Origin: Diaminobutyricibacter sp049994905
Lineage (GTDB): Bacteria > Actinomycetota > Actinomycetes > Actinomycetales > Microbacteriaceae
Direction of reading: 5' to 3'
NCBI RefSeq assembly: GCF_049994905.1
Contig: NZ_CP188258.1
Span: forward strand, 1,488,001 to 1,552,000
Length of the DNA stretch: 64,000 nt
Shown here: one piece after another, positions 48,947-57,623 of the stretch
Layout of the letters: the number at the start of each line of letters is the position of its first letter
Numbering within the stretch: position 1 is the stretch's first letter
Notes under the pieces: model-generated
Database searches by the model: none
Seen by the model: only the letters and a program-made list of their open reading frames with translations
What the model was told of the DNA's origin: nothing
Made by a program: the position numbers and the translations under genes

Positions 48947-50362
48947 TCAGGGAAGGCGGAACGTCGCCCGCGGAATGTCGGAGACGAGCCGTCTCGCCAG
49001 CGTGAAGGCGTCGTCTTCGCTCAGCTGGTGCGTGGCGACGAGTGACGAGAGGTATGCCGCGTCGACACGACGGGACATGTCGTGGCGTGCCGGAATGGAG
49101 CAGTACGCGCGGGTGTCGTCGATGAACCCGCTGGTCTTGGTGAATCCGGCACTGTCGGTGACGGCCTGGCGGTAGCGCAGGATCGCGGCGGGTGTGTCGA
49201 GGAACCACCAGGGCGCCCCGGCGTAGACCGACGGGTAGAAGCCGGCCAGGGGGGCGATCTCCCGCGAGAATGTCGTCTCGTCGACCGTGAAGAGCACCAG
49301 GCGGAAGGTCGGGTTCGTACCGAAGTCGCGCAGGATCGGCGTGAGCGGTCGGGTGAACGAGCCGACGTCGGGCAGGTCGTGACCGGTGTCCGGTCCGTAC
49401 GCGTCGAACGAAGGCCGGTGGTGGTTGCGGATGACGCCGGGGTGCAGCTGCATCACGAGGCCGTCTTCGCTGGACATCGCCGCGAGCTGGTAGAGCATGT
49501 TGCGCCGGTAGGCCGTCGCCTCCCCGGCGGTGAGTGGTCCCATGAGCGCTGAGCGGTGGATGCGTTCGGCGTCGGATGCGTCGAGCGGCTCGGATCCCGC
49601 ATCCGGGACACCCGTGTCGGTCGCGGTCCCGCCCGCTGTGATGAACGCCTCACGGCGGCTCCGGAGCGCGTCGAGCAGGCCCCCGTAGGTCGACGTGTCG
49701 AAGCCGGACCGGGCCGCGAGCTGGTCGAGCTTGCCGACCCAGGTCGGCTCGTCCGGGTTCATGTAGCGGTCTGCGCGGAACGTGGGGATGACCTTCCCGG
49801 TGAAGGTGGGGTCGTGGCGGAGGGCGTTGTGCGCCGCGAGGTCGTCCGCAGGGTCATCGGTGGTGGCGAGCACCGCGATCCTGAACCGTTCGAACAGCGC
49901 GCGCGGCCGGAATTCGTCGCGCGCCAGCGTTTCGGCGAGCTGGTCGTAGAGGGCGTCGGCGTTGGCCGCCGACGGCTGCTCGGTGAGACCGAAGACCTCG
50001 TTGAGCTCGGTCTCGAACCAGTACCTGACCGGCGTTCCGAGGAACGCGTCCCAGTGCTCGCACAGGCGTCGCCAGATGGAGCGGCCGGATGCGCGCGACG
50101 TCGCGCCGGCCCGCGGCACCCCGAGTTCGTCGAGGGGCACTCCGACCGCATGCAGCATCCGCAGCACGTAGTGGTCGGGTGTGATCAGCAGCGCCGCCGG
50201 GTCGGGAAACGGGGTGTCGTCGGCGAGCATGGCCGCGTCGATGTGGCCGTGCGGCGAATAGATCGGCGCCTGTGCGACAGACGCGTGCAGGCGCCGGGCA
50301 AGGTCGCGTTCGATCGGCTCGATGGGGAACAGCCGGTCGGGATGCGGTGCGAGAGCGGTCAT
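48947..50362 (-). CDS. uxaC: Glucuronate isomerase
   Basis: A 471-residue member of the amidohydrolase-superfamily uronate isomerases, which convert D-glucuronate to D-fructuronate (and galacturonate to tagaturonate). Signatures: IYSPHGHIDAAMLADDTPFPDPAALLITPDHYVLRML near the N-terminus, KVIPTFRADRYMNPDE, and VMQLHPGVIRNHHRPSFDAYGPDTG. The C-terminal DDTRAYCSIPARHDMSRRVDAAYLSSLV is characteristic. The start overlaps the lacI stop by 4 bases, so both are made from the transcript that leaves the divergent operator region. It feeds uxuB and manD on the opposite strand. Confidence 0.95.
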   Translation of the reverse strand: MTALAPHPDRLFPIEPIERDLARRLHASVAQAPIYSPHGHIDAAMLADDTPFPDPAALLITPDHYVLRMLHAVGVPLDELGVPRAGATSRASGRSIWRRLCEHWDAFLGTPVRYWFETELNEVFGLTEQPSAANADALYDQLAETLARDEFRPRALFERFRIAVLATTDDPADDLAAHNALRHDPTFTGKVIPTFRADRYMNPDEPTWVGKLDQLAARSGFDTSTYGGLLDALRSRREAFITAGGTATDTGVPDAGSEPLDASDAERIHRSALMGPLTAGEATAYRRNMLYQLAAMSSEDGLVMQLHPGVIRNHHRPSFDAYGPDTGHDLPDVGSFTRPLTPILRDFGTNPTFRLVLFTVDETTFSREIAPLAGFYPSVYAGAPWWFLDTPAAILRYRQAVTDSAGFTKTSGFIDDTRAYCSIPARHDMSRRVDAAYLSSLVATHQLSEDDAFTLARRLVSDIPRATFRLP

Positions 50363-51393
50363 GATCGTCCTTCGGCGTGCGGTGCGGGTCCGGTGGATGC
50401 GCGGATCGTGAGGTGGGTGGGAAGTGTCGCGCTCTGCCTGGTCGCGACCAGCGGATCGGATTCGAGACGGGAGAGCAGCATCGAGACGGCTGTACGGCCC
50501 GCCTGCTCGATCGGTGCGGTGAGCGTCGTGAGAGGCGGACTGCAGAAGTCGGCCCCGAAGATGTCGTCGCAGCCCACGATGCTGATCTCGTCGGGAACGT
50601 TCACCCCGCGTTCGCGGAGGCGCATCAGCATTCCGATGGCGAGCAGGTCGTTGAAGGCGATGCAGGCGGTCACCCCGGCGTTGAGCAGTGCGTCGGCAGC
50701 CGCGGCGCCCGCATTCTTCTTCGGGGTGAACGGACCGATGCGCCGGGTGGTGACACCGTAGTTGCCGCTGGCCCGCACGAGCGCCCGCCAGCGGCCTTCG
50801 TTCGGCCATGAGGTCTCCGGTCCCGACACGTAGGCGATGTCGCGATGCCCGAGCGAGACGAGGTGCGCAAGAGCCTGCTCCATGCCGCTCGGCGTGTCGA
50901 TGAAGACGCTCGGGACGCCTTTGGTCTGGCGGTTGATCGCGACCAGGGGCAGTTCGGCGGCGAGCGTCGTGAGCCGCCGGTCGGTGAGACGGGATGCGGC
51001 GAGGATCGCGCCGTCGAACGAACGGCGGAGCTTGTGGAGCATCCCGTCCTCCAGTTCGTCCGACTCCTCGGTGTCCACGAGCAGCTGCGTGTAGCCGGCG
51101 GCTTTGAGCTGCTGCTGGGTTCCGCGGATGATCCCGAAGTAGAACGGGTTGGTCACGTCGGAGACGAGGACCGCGATCGCCCGTGTCCTGCCCGAGGTGA
51201 GAGCGCGTGCCTGGGAGTTCGGGGCGTAGTCGAGTTCTCGGGCCGCACGCTCGATCCGTTCACGGGTCACGGCGTTGACGCGACCCGGATTCGAGAGCGC
51301 ACGGGAGACGGTCGATGTCGCGACGCCGCTTGCCGCAGCAACGTCGGCGAGCGTCGCGGGGCGATGCGACCCCGCGCCGGCGAGAGGTTCCAT
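50359..51393 (-). CDS. LacI-family transcriptional regulator of the uronate cluster
   Basis: A 344-residue repressor. The N-terminal LacI helix-turn-helix and hinge read ATLADVAAASGVATSTVSRALSNPGRVNAVTRERI, followed by a periplasmic-binding-protein-like ligand domain (IAVLVSDVTNPFYFGIIRGTQQ, AFNDLLAIGMLMRLRERGVNVPDEISIVGCDDI). The ATG at 51393 is preferred to 51441 because the helix-turn-helix starts right behind it. A near-consensus LacI operator sits 32 bp upstream, between this gene and the ABC importer. It probably represses both directions until a uronate or glycoside ligand binds; the ligand is inferred. Confidence 0.94.
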   Translation of the reverse strand: MEPLAGAGSHRPATLADVAAASGVATSTVSRALSNPGRVNAVTRERIERAARELDYAPNSQARALTSGRTRAIAVLVSDVTNPFYFGIIRGTQQQLKAAGYTQLLVDTEESDELEDGMLHKLRRSFDGAILAASRLTDRRLTTLAAELPLVAINRQTKGVPSVFIDTPSGMEQALAHLVSLGHRDIAYVSGPETSWPNEGRWRALVRASGNYGVTTRRIGPFTPKKNAGAAAADALLNAGVTACIAFNDLLAIGMLMRLRERGVNVPDEISIVGCDDIFGADFCSPPLTTLTAPIEQAGRTAVSMLLSRLESDPLVATRQSATLPTHLTIRASTGPAPHAEGRS

Positions 51394-51424
51394 GAAGGAA
51401 GCAAAGCACAGCGTGGCAAATTTT

Positions 51425-51463
51425 GGCAAACGGTTGCACACCTGTTGCCGGCTTGCTTAGGGT
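51425..51463. promoter_or_regulatory. LacI operator and promoter of the sugar-importer operon
   Basis: GGCAAACGGTTGCA (51425-51438) matches the LacI-family pattern TGNAANCGNTTNCA at 9 of 10 defined positions. It overlaps a candidate promoter TTGCAC (51434-51439), 18 bp, TAGGGT (51458-51463), which leads to the binding-protein gene at 51535. Its distance to the lacI start allows control of lacI-uxaC as well. Confidence 0.65.
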
Positions 51464-51534
51464 CTCTTCCAGCCGCCCAACACGCGGCATGACCGGGGTG
51501 GCACCGCCCCGTCCTCACTCAAAGGAGAGTCACG

Positions 51535-52890
51535 ATGAAAGCACGCAGCGCGCTGGTCGCGGTTGCTGGCCTGGCCGTCATCGGCCTGGCACTGCAGGGT
51601 TGTTCCTCGAATGGCACGTCCGCTTCCGGAGCGGGCAACCTCGACGGAAAAGGCAAGACGATCAACGTCATGATCGCTGCGAACTCGATCTATCCGACGG
51701 AGCAGAAGCAATGGTTCCAGGATGTCTCGGCCCAGTTCCAGAAGGAGACCGGGGCGAAGGTCGCCTTCGAGACCTTCGCCACCGCCAACGACGAACTCAC
51801 CAAGATCCAGACGTCCGTGCTCTCCGGCCAGGGTCCCGACCTCTACGACCTCGGCACCACCTTCACGCCGACCGCCTATTCGACCGGCGCCTTCGTCAAG
51901 CTGACGGATGCGGACTGGGCGAAAGTCGGCGGTCGTGACCGGTTCGTTCCGGCGACGCTCGGCATCTCCGGCCCGGACGAGAAGAACGAGGTCGGCATCC
52001 CGTTCCTCAGCCGCCCGTTCGTCATGGCGTACAACAAGGACCTTCTCGCGGCCGCCGGCATCGACAAGCCGGCAACGACGTGGGACGGGCTCACCGACCA
52101 GGCGAAGAAGCTGACCAGCGGCGACGTGCACGGCATGGCCGTCGCATACGCCGACAGCTTCGACCCGTGGAAGTTCGTCTGGGCGATGTCGATCCAGGCG
52201 GGCAACCCGATCCTCGACCTGAACGCGAAGAAGGCCCAGATCGACGACCCGGCGACGAAGAAGGCCTACCAGACCTACTTCGACTGGATGACGAAAGACA
52301 AGGTGGTCGACCCGGCAGCGATCGGCTGGAAGAATGCGCAGGCGATCGCAGCCTTCGCGAACGGCAAGGCGGCGTTCCTGCCCATGGTCTCGTCGTCGTC
52401 GCAGGTGACGCTCGACAAGTCCGCCGTCGCCGGCAAGTACGCCTACGCCGTGATGCCGACCGTGCCGCCGGGTGAGACCTCCAACCCCGACGGCGGCAAG
52501 CCGGCGTCCAGCATCATCTCCGGTGACAACATGGTCGTCGCGAAGTACTCCAAGAACCAGGACCTCACCTTCGCGCTGGTCAAGATGCTCACGAGCAGCG
52601 AGAACCAGGTGAAATACACCAAGACGTTCGGCGACCTGCCCACGAACGCCGACGCGGCGAAGCAGATCGAGCAGGGCAACGCCTCACTCGCGCCGATCCT
52701 CGCCTCGGGGTCGAAGGCGGTCGGTACACCGTTCTCCGGAGCATGGGGCGACACGCAGCTCGCTCTCGTGAACGTCGTCGTGCAGTCGATTCCGTCGCTC
52801 TCGAAAGGATCGGTCAGCTCGTCCGAGCTCGAGTCGAGGCTGAAAGCCGCCCAGGCAACGGCGCAAGCCTCACTGGACAAAGCGAAGTAG
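51535..52890 (+). CDS. Sugar ABC transporter substrate-binding lipoprotein
   Basis: A 451-residue family 1 extracellular solute-binding protein. The signal peptide (KARSALVAVAGLAVIGLALQGC) ends in a lipobox with Cys23 as the likely lipidation site, so the mature protein is anchored outside the membrane. The body has the two-lobe pattern FQKETGAKVAFETFATANDELTKIQTSVLSGQGPDLYDLG and AVAYADSFDPWKF typical of sugar-binding proteins. AAAGGAGAG precedes the ATG. It is the first gene of a nine-gene run on the plus strand. The ligand is probably a uronic acid or glycoside, judged from the downstream enzymes. Confidence 0.93.
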   Translation: MKARSALVAVAGLAVIGLALQGCSSNGTSASGAGNLDGKGKTINVMIAANSIYPTEQKQWFQDVSAQFQKETGAKVAFETFATANDELTKIQTSVLSGQGPDLYDLGTTFTPTAYSTGAFVKLTDADWAKVGGRDRFVPATLGISGPDEKNEVGIPFLSRPFVMAYNKDLLAAAGIDKPATTWDGLTDQAKKLTSGDVHGMAVAYADSFDPWKFVWAMSIQAGNPILDLNAKKAQIDDPATKKAYQTYFDWMTKDKVVDPAAIGWKNAQAIAAFANGKAAFLPMVSSSSQVTLDKSAVAGKYAYAVMPTVPPGETSNPDGGKPASSIISGDNMVVAKYSKNQDLTFALVKMLTSSENQVKYTKTFGDLPTNADAAKQIEQGNASLAPILASGSKAVGTPFSGAWGDTQLALVNVVVQSIPSLSKGSVSSSELESRLKAAQATAQASLDKAK

Positions 52891-52902
52891 CCGGTCCCGG
52901 CC

Positions 52903-53895
52903 ATGTCTCAGACAACCGTGGCGCCCGAGCGCGCCGCCGGCGAACAGAACGGTTCGCCCGCGGGACATCCTCCCGCGGGCGGCCGCCCGGCCCGCCGGCG
53001 AACGAAGACCGTGCAGGAGCGCAACCGGCCCCTGTGGCTGCTGCTGCCCGGCGGCATCCTGATGGTGCTCGTCATCGTCGTCCCGCTGATCGTCGCTGTG
53101 CTCATGTCGACGCTCGACCTCGACCAGTACACGCTCCAGAGCTGGCTGCAGGCGCCGTTCATCGGGCTGCAGAACTACGTCGAGGCCGTGACGTCGTCGC
53201 CGCTGCTGCATTCGATCTGGATCAGCGTCTCGTTCGCCGTCATCGCGGCGGTGGTCACCCTTCCGATCGGTGTGGCCGCCGCGCTCGCGACACAGAACCG
53301 CTTCCGCGGCCGCGGTCTCGTGCGGTCGCTCTTCCTCATCCCGTACGTCCTGCCCGCGTTCGTGGTCGGCACCCTCTGGCGCACCATGCTGCAGCCGGGC
53401 GGCGTCATCGATTCGGTGCTCAGCGGGATGGGCGTCCACACCGGGCTCTGGCTGAACGGCCCGCAGAGCTACTGGTCGCTGATCATCGTGCAGATCTGGA
53501 CGTCGTGGCCCTTCTTCTACCTCCTGGTGCTCGCCGGCCTTCAGTCGGTCGACCACGAGGTGCATGAGGCCGCGGCGCTCGACGGGGCACTCTGGTGGAC
53601 GAAGCTGCGCTACGTGATCTTCCCCTACCTGAAAGGGCCGGTCACCCTCGCGCTCATCATCGCGTTCCTGCACAACATCAACGCGTTCACCTTGCCGTTC
53701 GTGCTTTTCGGCGTCCCCGCCCCGCAGGATGTCGAAGTGCTGCCCGTGCTGACCTACGTCACGAGCTTCCAGAGTTTCCGTTTCGGCCTGAGCGCCGCGA
53801 TGGCGATCCTGTCGCTCGTGCTCATCGCCATTCCGCTCTTCGCTTACCTGCGGGCGGTCAGACTCGACACCGGTGAGGAGGGACGACCCGCATGA
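52903..53895 (+). CDS. Sugar ABC transporter permease 1 (MalF-like)
   Basis: A 330-residue membrane component with six predicted transmembrane helices after a hydrophilic N-terminus of about 40 residues. The cytosolic EAA loop that contacts the ATPase reads HEAAALDGALWWTKLRYVIFPYLKGP. No ATPase gene is present in the cluster, so a shared MsiK-like ATPase from elsewhere must energise the importer, as is usual for actinobacterial sugar transporters of this family. It starts 13 bases after the binding-protein gene and overlaps the second permease by 4 bases. Confidence 0.93.
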   Translation: MSQTTVAPERAAGEQNGSPAGHPPAGGRPARRRTKTVQERNRPLWLLLPGGILMVLVIVVPLIVAVLMSTLDLDQYTLQSWLQAPFIGLQNYVEAVTSSPLLHSIWISVSFAVIAAVVTLPIGVAAALATQNRFRGRGLVRSLFLIPYVLPAFVVGTLWRTMLQPGGVIDSVLSGMGVHTGLWLNGPQSYWSLIIVQIWTSWPFFYLLVLAGLQSVDHEVHEAAALDGALWWTKLRYVIFPYLKGPVTLALIIAFLHNINAFTLPFVLFGVPAPQDVEVLPVLTYVTSFQSFRFGLSAAMAILSLVLIAIPLFAYLRAVRLDTGEEGRPA

Positions 53896-54746
53896 CCGAC
53901 GTCACGAAACTGCTTCCCAAGCCGCTGCTGGTCGCGATCATCACGGTTCTGCTGGTCATCGTGCTCGGGCCTGTGGCCTACATGCTGTTCTCGTCGGTCA
54001 ACTCCGACGTGTCGGTGGCGTCCGGCGCATTCTTCCCGTCCGAACTCCACTTCGACAACTACATCAAGGTGTGGTCGACGGTCGACCTGGGCAGAGGCCT
54101 GATGAACAGCGTGATCGTCTGCGGCGCCGTCGCGGTCGTATGCGCGTTCCTCGCGATCTCGACCGCCTACGTGCTCGTGCGCTTCGCGTTCCGCGGTCGC
54201 CTGACCTTCCTGCGCGCACTGCTCGGGCTGCAGTCGATCCCGGGCACGCTCATGCTGCTTCCCGTCTTCGTGCTGTTCGCCGGCACGGCGACACTTCTCG
54301 GCATCCAGATCATCGGCACCCGCTGGGCCCTGTTCATCACCTATCTCACCTTCGCCCTGCCGTTCTCCACCTGGGTGATGGTCACCTACCTGCGCGGGCT
54401 GCCACGCGAACTCGAAGAAGCTGCGCGCATCGACGGTGCCTCGTCGTGGCGCATCCTCACCAGGATCGTCGTGCCGCTGAGCTGGCCGGGCATCGTCGTG
54501 TCGGCGATCTTCGCTTTCCTGCTCGGCTGGAACGACGTGCTGTTCGCATCCGTCCTCACGAGCCCGGAGACCCGCACCGCCGCCGTGGCGCTCCAGGTGT
54601 TCGGGGCGACCCAGGAGGGTGGCGCGATACCGCTCTATGGGCAGATGATGGCGGCATCCCTCATCTGCGCCGTACCGGTCGTCGTGCTCTATCTCGTCTT
54701 TCAGCGCTACCTCGTCGGTGGCCTCACCTCAGGAGGAGTCAAATGA
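53892..54746 (+). CDS. Sugar ABC transporter permease 2 (MalG-like)
   Basis: A 284-residue inner-membrane permease with six hydrophobic segments. The EAA loop is LEEAARIDGASSWRILTRIVVPLSWPG. It pairs with the preceding permease to form the channel of a carbohydrate importer. The ATGA overlap on both sides shows tight translational coupling with permease 1 and with the isomerase-like gene that follows. Confidence 0.93.
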   Translation: MTDVTKLLPKPLLVAIITVLLVIVLGPVAYMLFSSVNSDVSVASGAFFPSELHFDNYIKVWSTVDLGRGLMNSVIVCGAVAVVCAFLAISTAYVLVRFAFRGRLTFLRALLGLQSIPGTLMLLPVFVLFAGTATLLGIQIIGTRWALFITYLTFALPFSTWVMVTYLRGLPRELEEAARIDGASSWRILTRIVVPLSWPGIVVSAIFAFLLGWNDVLFASVLTSPETRTAAVALQVFGATQEGGAIPLYGQMMAASLICAVPVVVLYLVFQRYLVGGLTSGGVK

Positions 54747-55597
54747 CCCAGACGACCCAGACAGCAACATGGACCCTCTCCGGGTTCGGCGACGAGATCG
54801 ACCCGGACCCGGTCGTGCAGGCAGCGGTGCTCCAGGCGCTGGGCGCACGCAACATCGAGGTGCGCAGTGCGTGGGGTGTGAACATCGTCGACCTCGACGA
54901 CGACTCCGTGGACCGGCTTGCCGGCCTCCTCCGGGAGCGGTCGATGGGCGTCTCCGCCGTCGCATCCCCGATCGGCAAGGTCGACGTGTCGCTTCCCGTC
55001 GAGCACGAGGTCGAGCGCCTCGGGCGCGCGGTCGCGGCCGCCCGCCGGCTCGGCACCCGCTACATCCGGATCTTCTCGTTCTACCGGGGTGACGGCGTGG
55101 CCGTCGAGAGCATCCGCGACGCCGTGCTGCAGCGGATGCGCGCCCTGGCGGACCTCGCCGAAGCCTCTGATGTCGTTCTCCTGCACGAGAACGAAAAGGA
55201 CATCTACGGCGACATCCCGGAGCGTGTCCTCGACGTGGTCGAATCGGTGGGCTCCGACCACCTGCGCCTCGCCTGGGACAGCGCGAACTTCGTTCAGGTC
55301 GGCGTCCACCGGCCGTTCGACGACGCCTACGCCATGCTGCGACCGCATCTCGAGTACCTGCAGGTGAAGGACGCCCGTGCAGCCACCGGAGACGTGCAGC
55401 CGGCCGGAGAAGGCGACGGGCAGCTGCTCGAGACCCTGACCGCGCTGCGCGACGACGGCTACACCGGGTTCGCCTCCCTCGAACCGCACCTCACCGACGT
55501 GAACGCGTTCGGTGGCTTCTCCGGACCGGAAGCGTTCGGCCGTGCCGGCCGCGCGTTCCGGGCACTCACCGACCAGATTGGAGTGCGCCTCGCATGA
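54743..55597 (+). CDS. Sugar phosphate isomerase/epimerase-like TIM-barrel protein (first copy)
   Basis: A 284-residue AP-endonuclease-2-like TIM barrel. Metal-site residues are recognisable: Glu in LLHENEKDIYGD, Asp in RLAWDSANFVQVG, and a late Glu in FASLEPHL. The motif FGDEI at the start is common in this branch. The family covers xylose-isomerase-like epimerases, inosose dehydratases and the beta-eliminating subunits of 3-keto-glycoside-cleaving enzymes. GGAGGAG precedes the ATG, which overlaps the permease stop by 4 bases. The Gfo/Idh/MocA gene follows with another 4-base overlap. The exact reaction is unknown. Confidence 0.86.
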   Translation: MTQTTQTATWTLSGFGDEIDPDPVVQAAVLQALGARNIEVRSAWGVNIVDLDDDSVDRLAGLLRERSMGVSAVASPIGKVDVSLPVEHEVERLGRAVAAARRLGTRYIRIFSFYRGDGVAVESIRDAVLQRMRALADLAEASDVVLLHENEKDIYGDIPERVLDVVESVGSDHLRLAWDSANFVQVGVHRPFDDAYAMLRPHLEYLQVKDARAATGDVQPAGEGDGQLLETLTALRDDGYTGFASLEPHLTDVNAFGGFSGPEAFGRAGRAFRALTDQIGVRLA

Positions 55598-56757
55598 GCG
55601 ACGCGACAACAGACCCCGTCCTCTCCGTCGCCATCGTCGGATGCGGCATCATCGGCCTCAACCATGCGCGGGCCATCGCTCGTCACCCCAGCCTGACGAT
55701 CACCGCCCTCGTCGACGCGGTTCCTGCCGCTGCGACCGGGCTGGCCGACCAGGTCGAGTCCGAGCTCGGAATCGCACGCCCGGCCCTGTACGGAGCCCTG
55801 ACGGATGCGCTCGCCGCAAGCCCGATCGACCTCGTCGTCATCTGCACGCCGAGCGGGATGCACGTCCGGCTCGCCGAGGAGGCGCTCGCCGCCGGCAAGC
55901 ACGTGGTGATCGAGAAACCGCTCGACGTGTCGATGGCACGGGCCAGGGAGATCGCAGGCCTCGCCGCGGACGCGGCGATCCGCGGACTCGTGGTGTCGGT
56001 GATCAGCCAGCACCGGTTCGACCCATCGTCGGTCGCGGTCGCCCGGGCTGTGCACGACGGGCGGTTCGGCCGCGTGACCAGCGGGATCGCATCCGTCGCA
56101 TGGTGGCGCAGCCAGGACTACTACGACTCCGGCCAGTGGCGCGGAACGTGGGAGCTCGATGGCGGAGGAGCCGTCATGAACCAGGGCGTGCACACGGTCG
56201 ACCTGCTCGTCTGGTTCCTCGGCCGGCCCGTCGACGTGTTCGCGCACACCGCATTGCTCGCCCACGATCGCGTCGAGGTCGAAGACGTCGCCGTCGCAAC
56301 TGTTCGCTTCGAGTCGGGCGCGCTCGGCGTCATCCATGCGACCACCGCGGCATATCCGGGCCTCTCGGTGCGTATCCAGGTGCACGGAGACCGCGGGTCG
56401 GCGATCATCGACGACGACCAGCTCGAATACTTCTACGCGGCTGGTGACGACGCGTTCGACGCGAGCGGCGCTTCGGCGCAGAACCAGGCCGCGACGCTCG
56501 TGCCCGCGGGCGAGCTCCGTGGCGGAGATCGCGGCCGGGACGTGTTCGTCACCGGCCATCTGCGCCAGTACGAGGATGTGGTCGACGCGATCATCGAGGG
56601 ACGTCAGCCGGGCGTGCGGGTCGAGGACGCCCTCCTCTCGCTCGCGGTCGTGCGCGCGGTCTATCTCTCGGCCACGCTCGGCCGGGCGGTCGCGCTCGAT
56701 GAGGTGCTGTCCGGTTCGCTCGACGCGGTCACGGTGGCGACAGGAGTGGGCGCATGA
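55594..56757 (+). CDS. Gfo/Idh/MocA-family oxidoreductase
   Basis: A 387-residue NAD(P)-dependent sugar dehydrogenase. The N-terminal Rossmann fold has VAIVGCGIIGLNHARAI, and the conserved EKP motif with its catalytic Lys is in HVVIEKPLDVSMARA. The C-terminal alpha/beta domain includes the substrate-site stretch GGAVMNQGVHTVDLLVWFLGRPVDV with the catalytic His. Such enzymes oxidise C3 or other hydroxyls of sugars and inositols. Placed between two isomerase-like TIM barrels and overlapping both by 4 bases, it may introduce a keto group into an imported glycoside or uronide. That role is inference. Confidence 0.92.
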   Translation: MSDATTDPVLSVAIVGCGIIGLNHARAIARHPSLTITALVDAVPAAATGLADQVESELGIARPALYGALTDALAASPIDLVVICTPSGMHVRLAEEALAAGKHVVIEKPLDVSMARAREIAGLAADAAIRGLVVSVISQHRFDPSSVAVARAVHDGRFGRVTSGIASVAWWRSQDYYDSGQWRGTWELDGGGAVMNQGVHTVDLLVWFLGRPVDVFAHTALLAHDRVEVEDVAVATVRFESGALGVIHATTAAYPGLSVRIQVHGDRGSAIIDDDQLEYFYAAGDDAFDASGASAQNQAATLVPAGELRGGDRGRDVFVTGHLRQYEDVVDAIIEGRQPGVRVEDALLSLAVVRAVYLSATLGRAVALDEVLSGSLDAVTVATGVGA

Positions 56758-57623
56758 AGTTCTCCGTCTTCACCGCTTCGACTCCCGAGTGGACGCCTGC
56801 GGAGGCCGCGCGCCTCCTCGCCGGCCAGGGCTGGGACGGCATCGAATGGCGCGTCACCGACCAGCAGCCTGCCGATCCGCCGGGGTTCTGGGCCGGCAAC
56901 CGCGCCACGTGGCCTCTCGAGGGCCTGGAGGGCGACCTCGACGAGATCGCGCGGATCACCCGCGAGGCCGGCCTCGAGTTCTCAGGTGTCGGCGGGTACG
57001 CCCGTGCCGACGATCACGAGAACGTCGGCCGGATGCTCGCAGCGACGGCCGCGCTCGGCGCACGCCAGGTGCGGGTGACGATGCCGCAGGTGCGGCTCGG
57101 CGACTACCGCGAACTGTTCGCTGCGACGAGGGCCGACCTGGAGTGGGCCGCCGAGCGCGCGGCAGAGCTCGGCGTGAAGGCCTTGGTCGAGCTGCATCAC
57201 ACGACCATCACGCCGTCGGCTTCGGCTGCATTCCGGCTCGTCGACGGACTCGACCCGCGGCACGTCGGTGTGATCCACGACCTCGGCAACCTCGTGATCG
57301 AGGGCCAGGAGGACCACCTGGCCGCGTTCCAGCTGCTCGGTCCGTACCTGGCGCACGTGCATGTCAAGAACGTCCGCTGGGTCGCCGACACCCCGGACAT
57401 CGACGGCGTCGTGCGATGGCACGACGAGTGGGCGCCGCTGCGCACCGGCCAGGCGGATGTCGAGGCCTACTTCGACGCGCTCGCAGCATTCGGCTACGAC
57501 GGCTGGGTGACGTCGGAGGACTTCTCGACCGACCTTCCGCTCGAGGAGCGGACGCGAGACAATCTCGAATACCTGCGGGCCGTCGAGTCCCGCACGCGGG
57601 AGCGCGCCGGTGAGGAGACATGA
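56754..57623 (+). CDS. Sugar phosphate isomerase/epimerase-like TIM-barrel protein (second copy)
   Basis: A 289-residue AP-endonuclease-2-like TIM barrel, clearly different from the first copy (start MKFSVFTASTPEWTPAEAARLLAGQGWDGIEWR). Metal ligands can be read in VELHHTTITPSA, VIHDLGNLVIEG, HVHVKNVRW and VTSEDFS. The HVKN motif and the WDGIEWR strand are common in 3-keto-sugar-processing and epimerase branches. It overlaps the genes on both sides by 4 bases, so it belongs to the same translational unit. The substrate is not known. Confidence 0.86.
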   Translation: MKFSVFTASTPEWTPAEAARLLAGQGWDGIEWRVTDQQPADPPGFWAGNRATWPLEGLEGDLDEIARITREAGLEFSGVGGYARADDHENVGRMLAATAALGARQVRVTMPQVRLGDYRELFAATRADLEWAAERAAELGVKALVELHHTTITPSASAAFRLVDGLDPRHVGVIHDLGNLVIEGQEDHLAAFQLLGPYLAHVHVKNVRWVADTPDIDGVVRWHDEWAPLRTGQADVEAYFDALAAFGYDGWVTSEDFSTDLPLEERTRDNLEYLRAVESRTRERAGEET

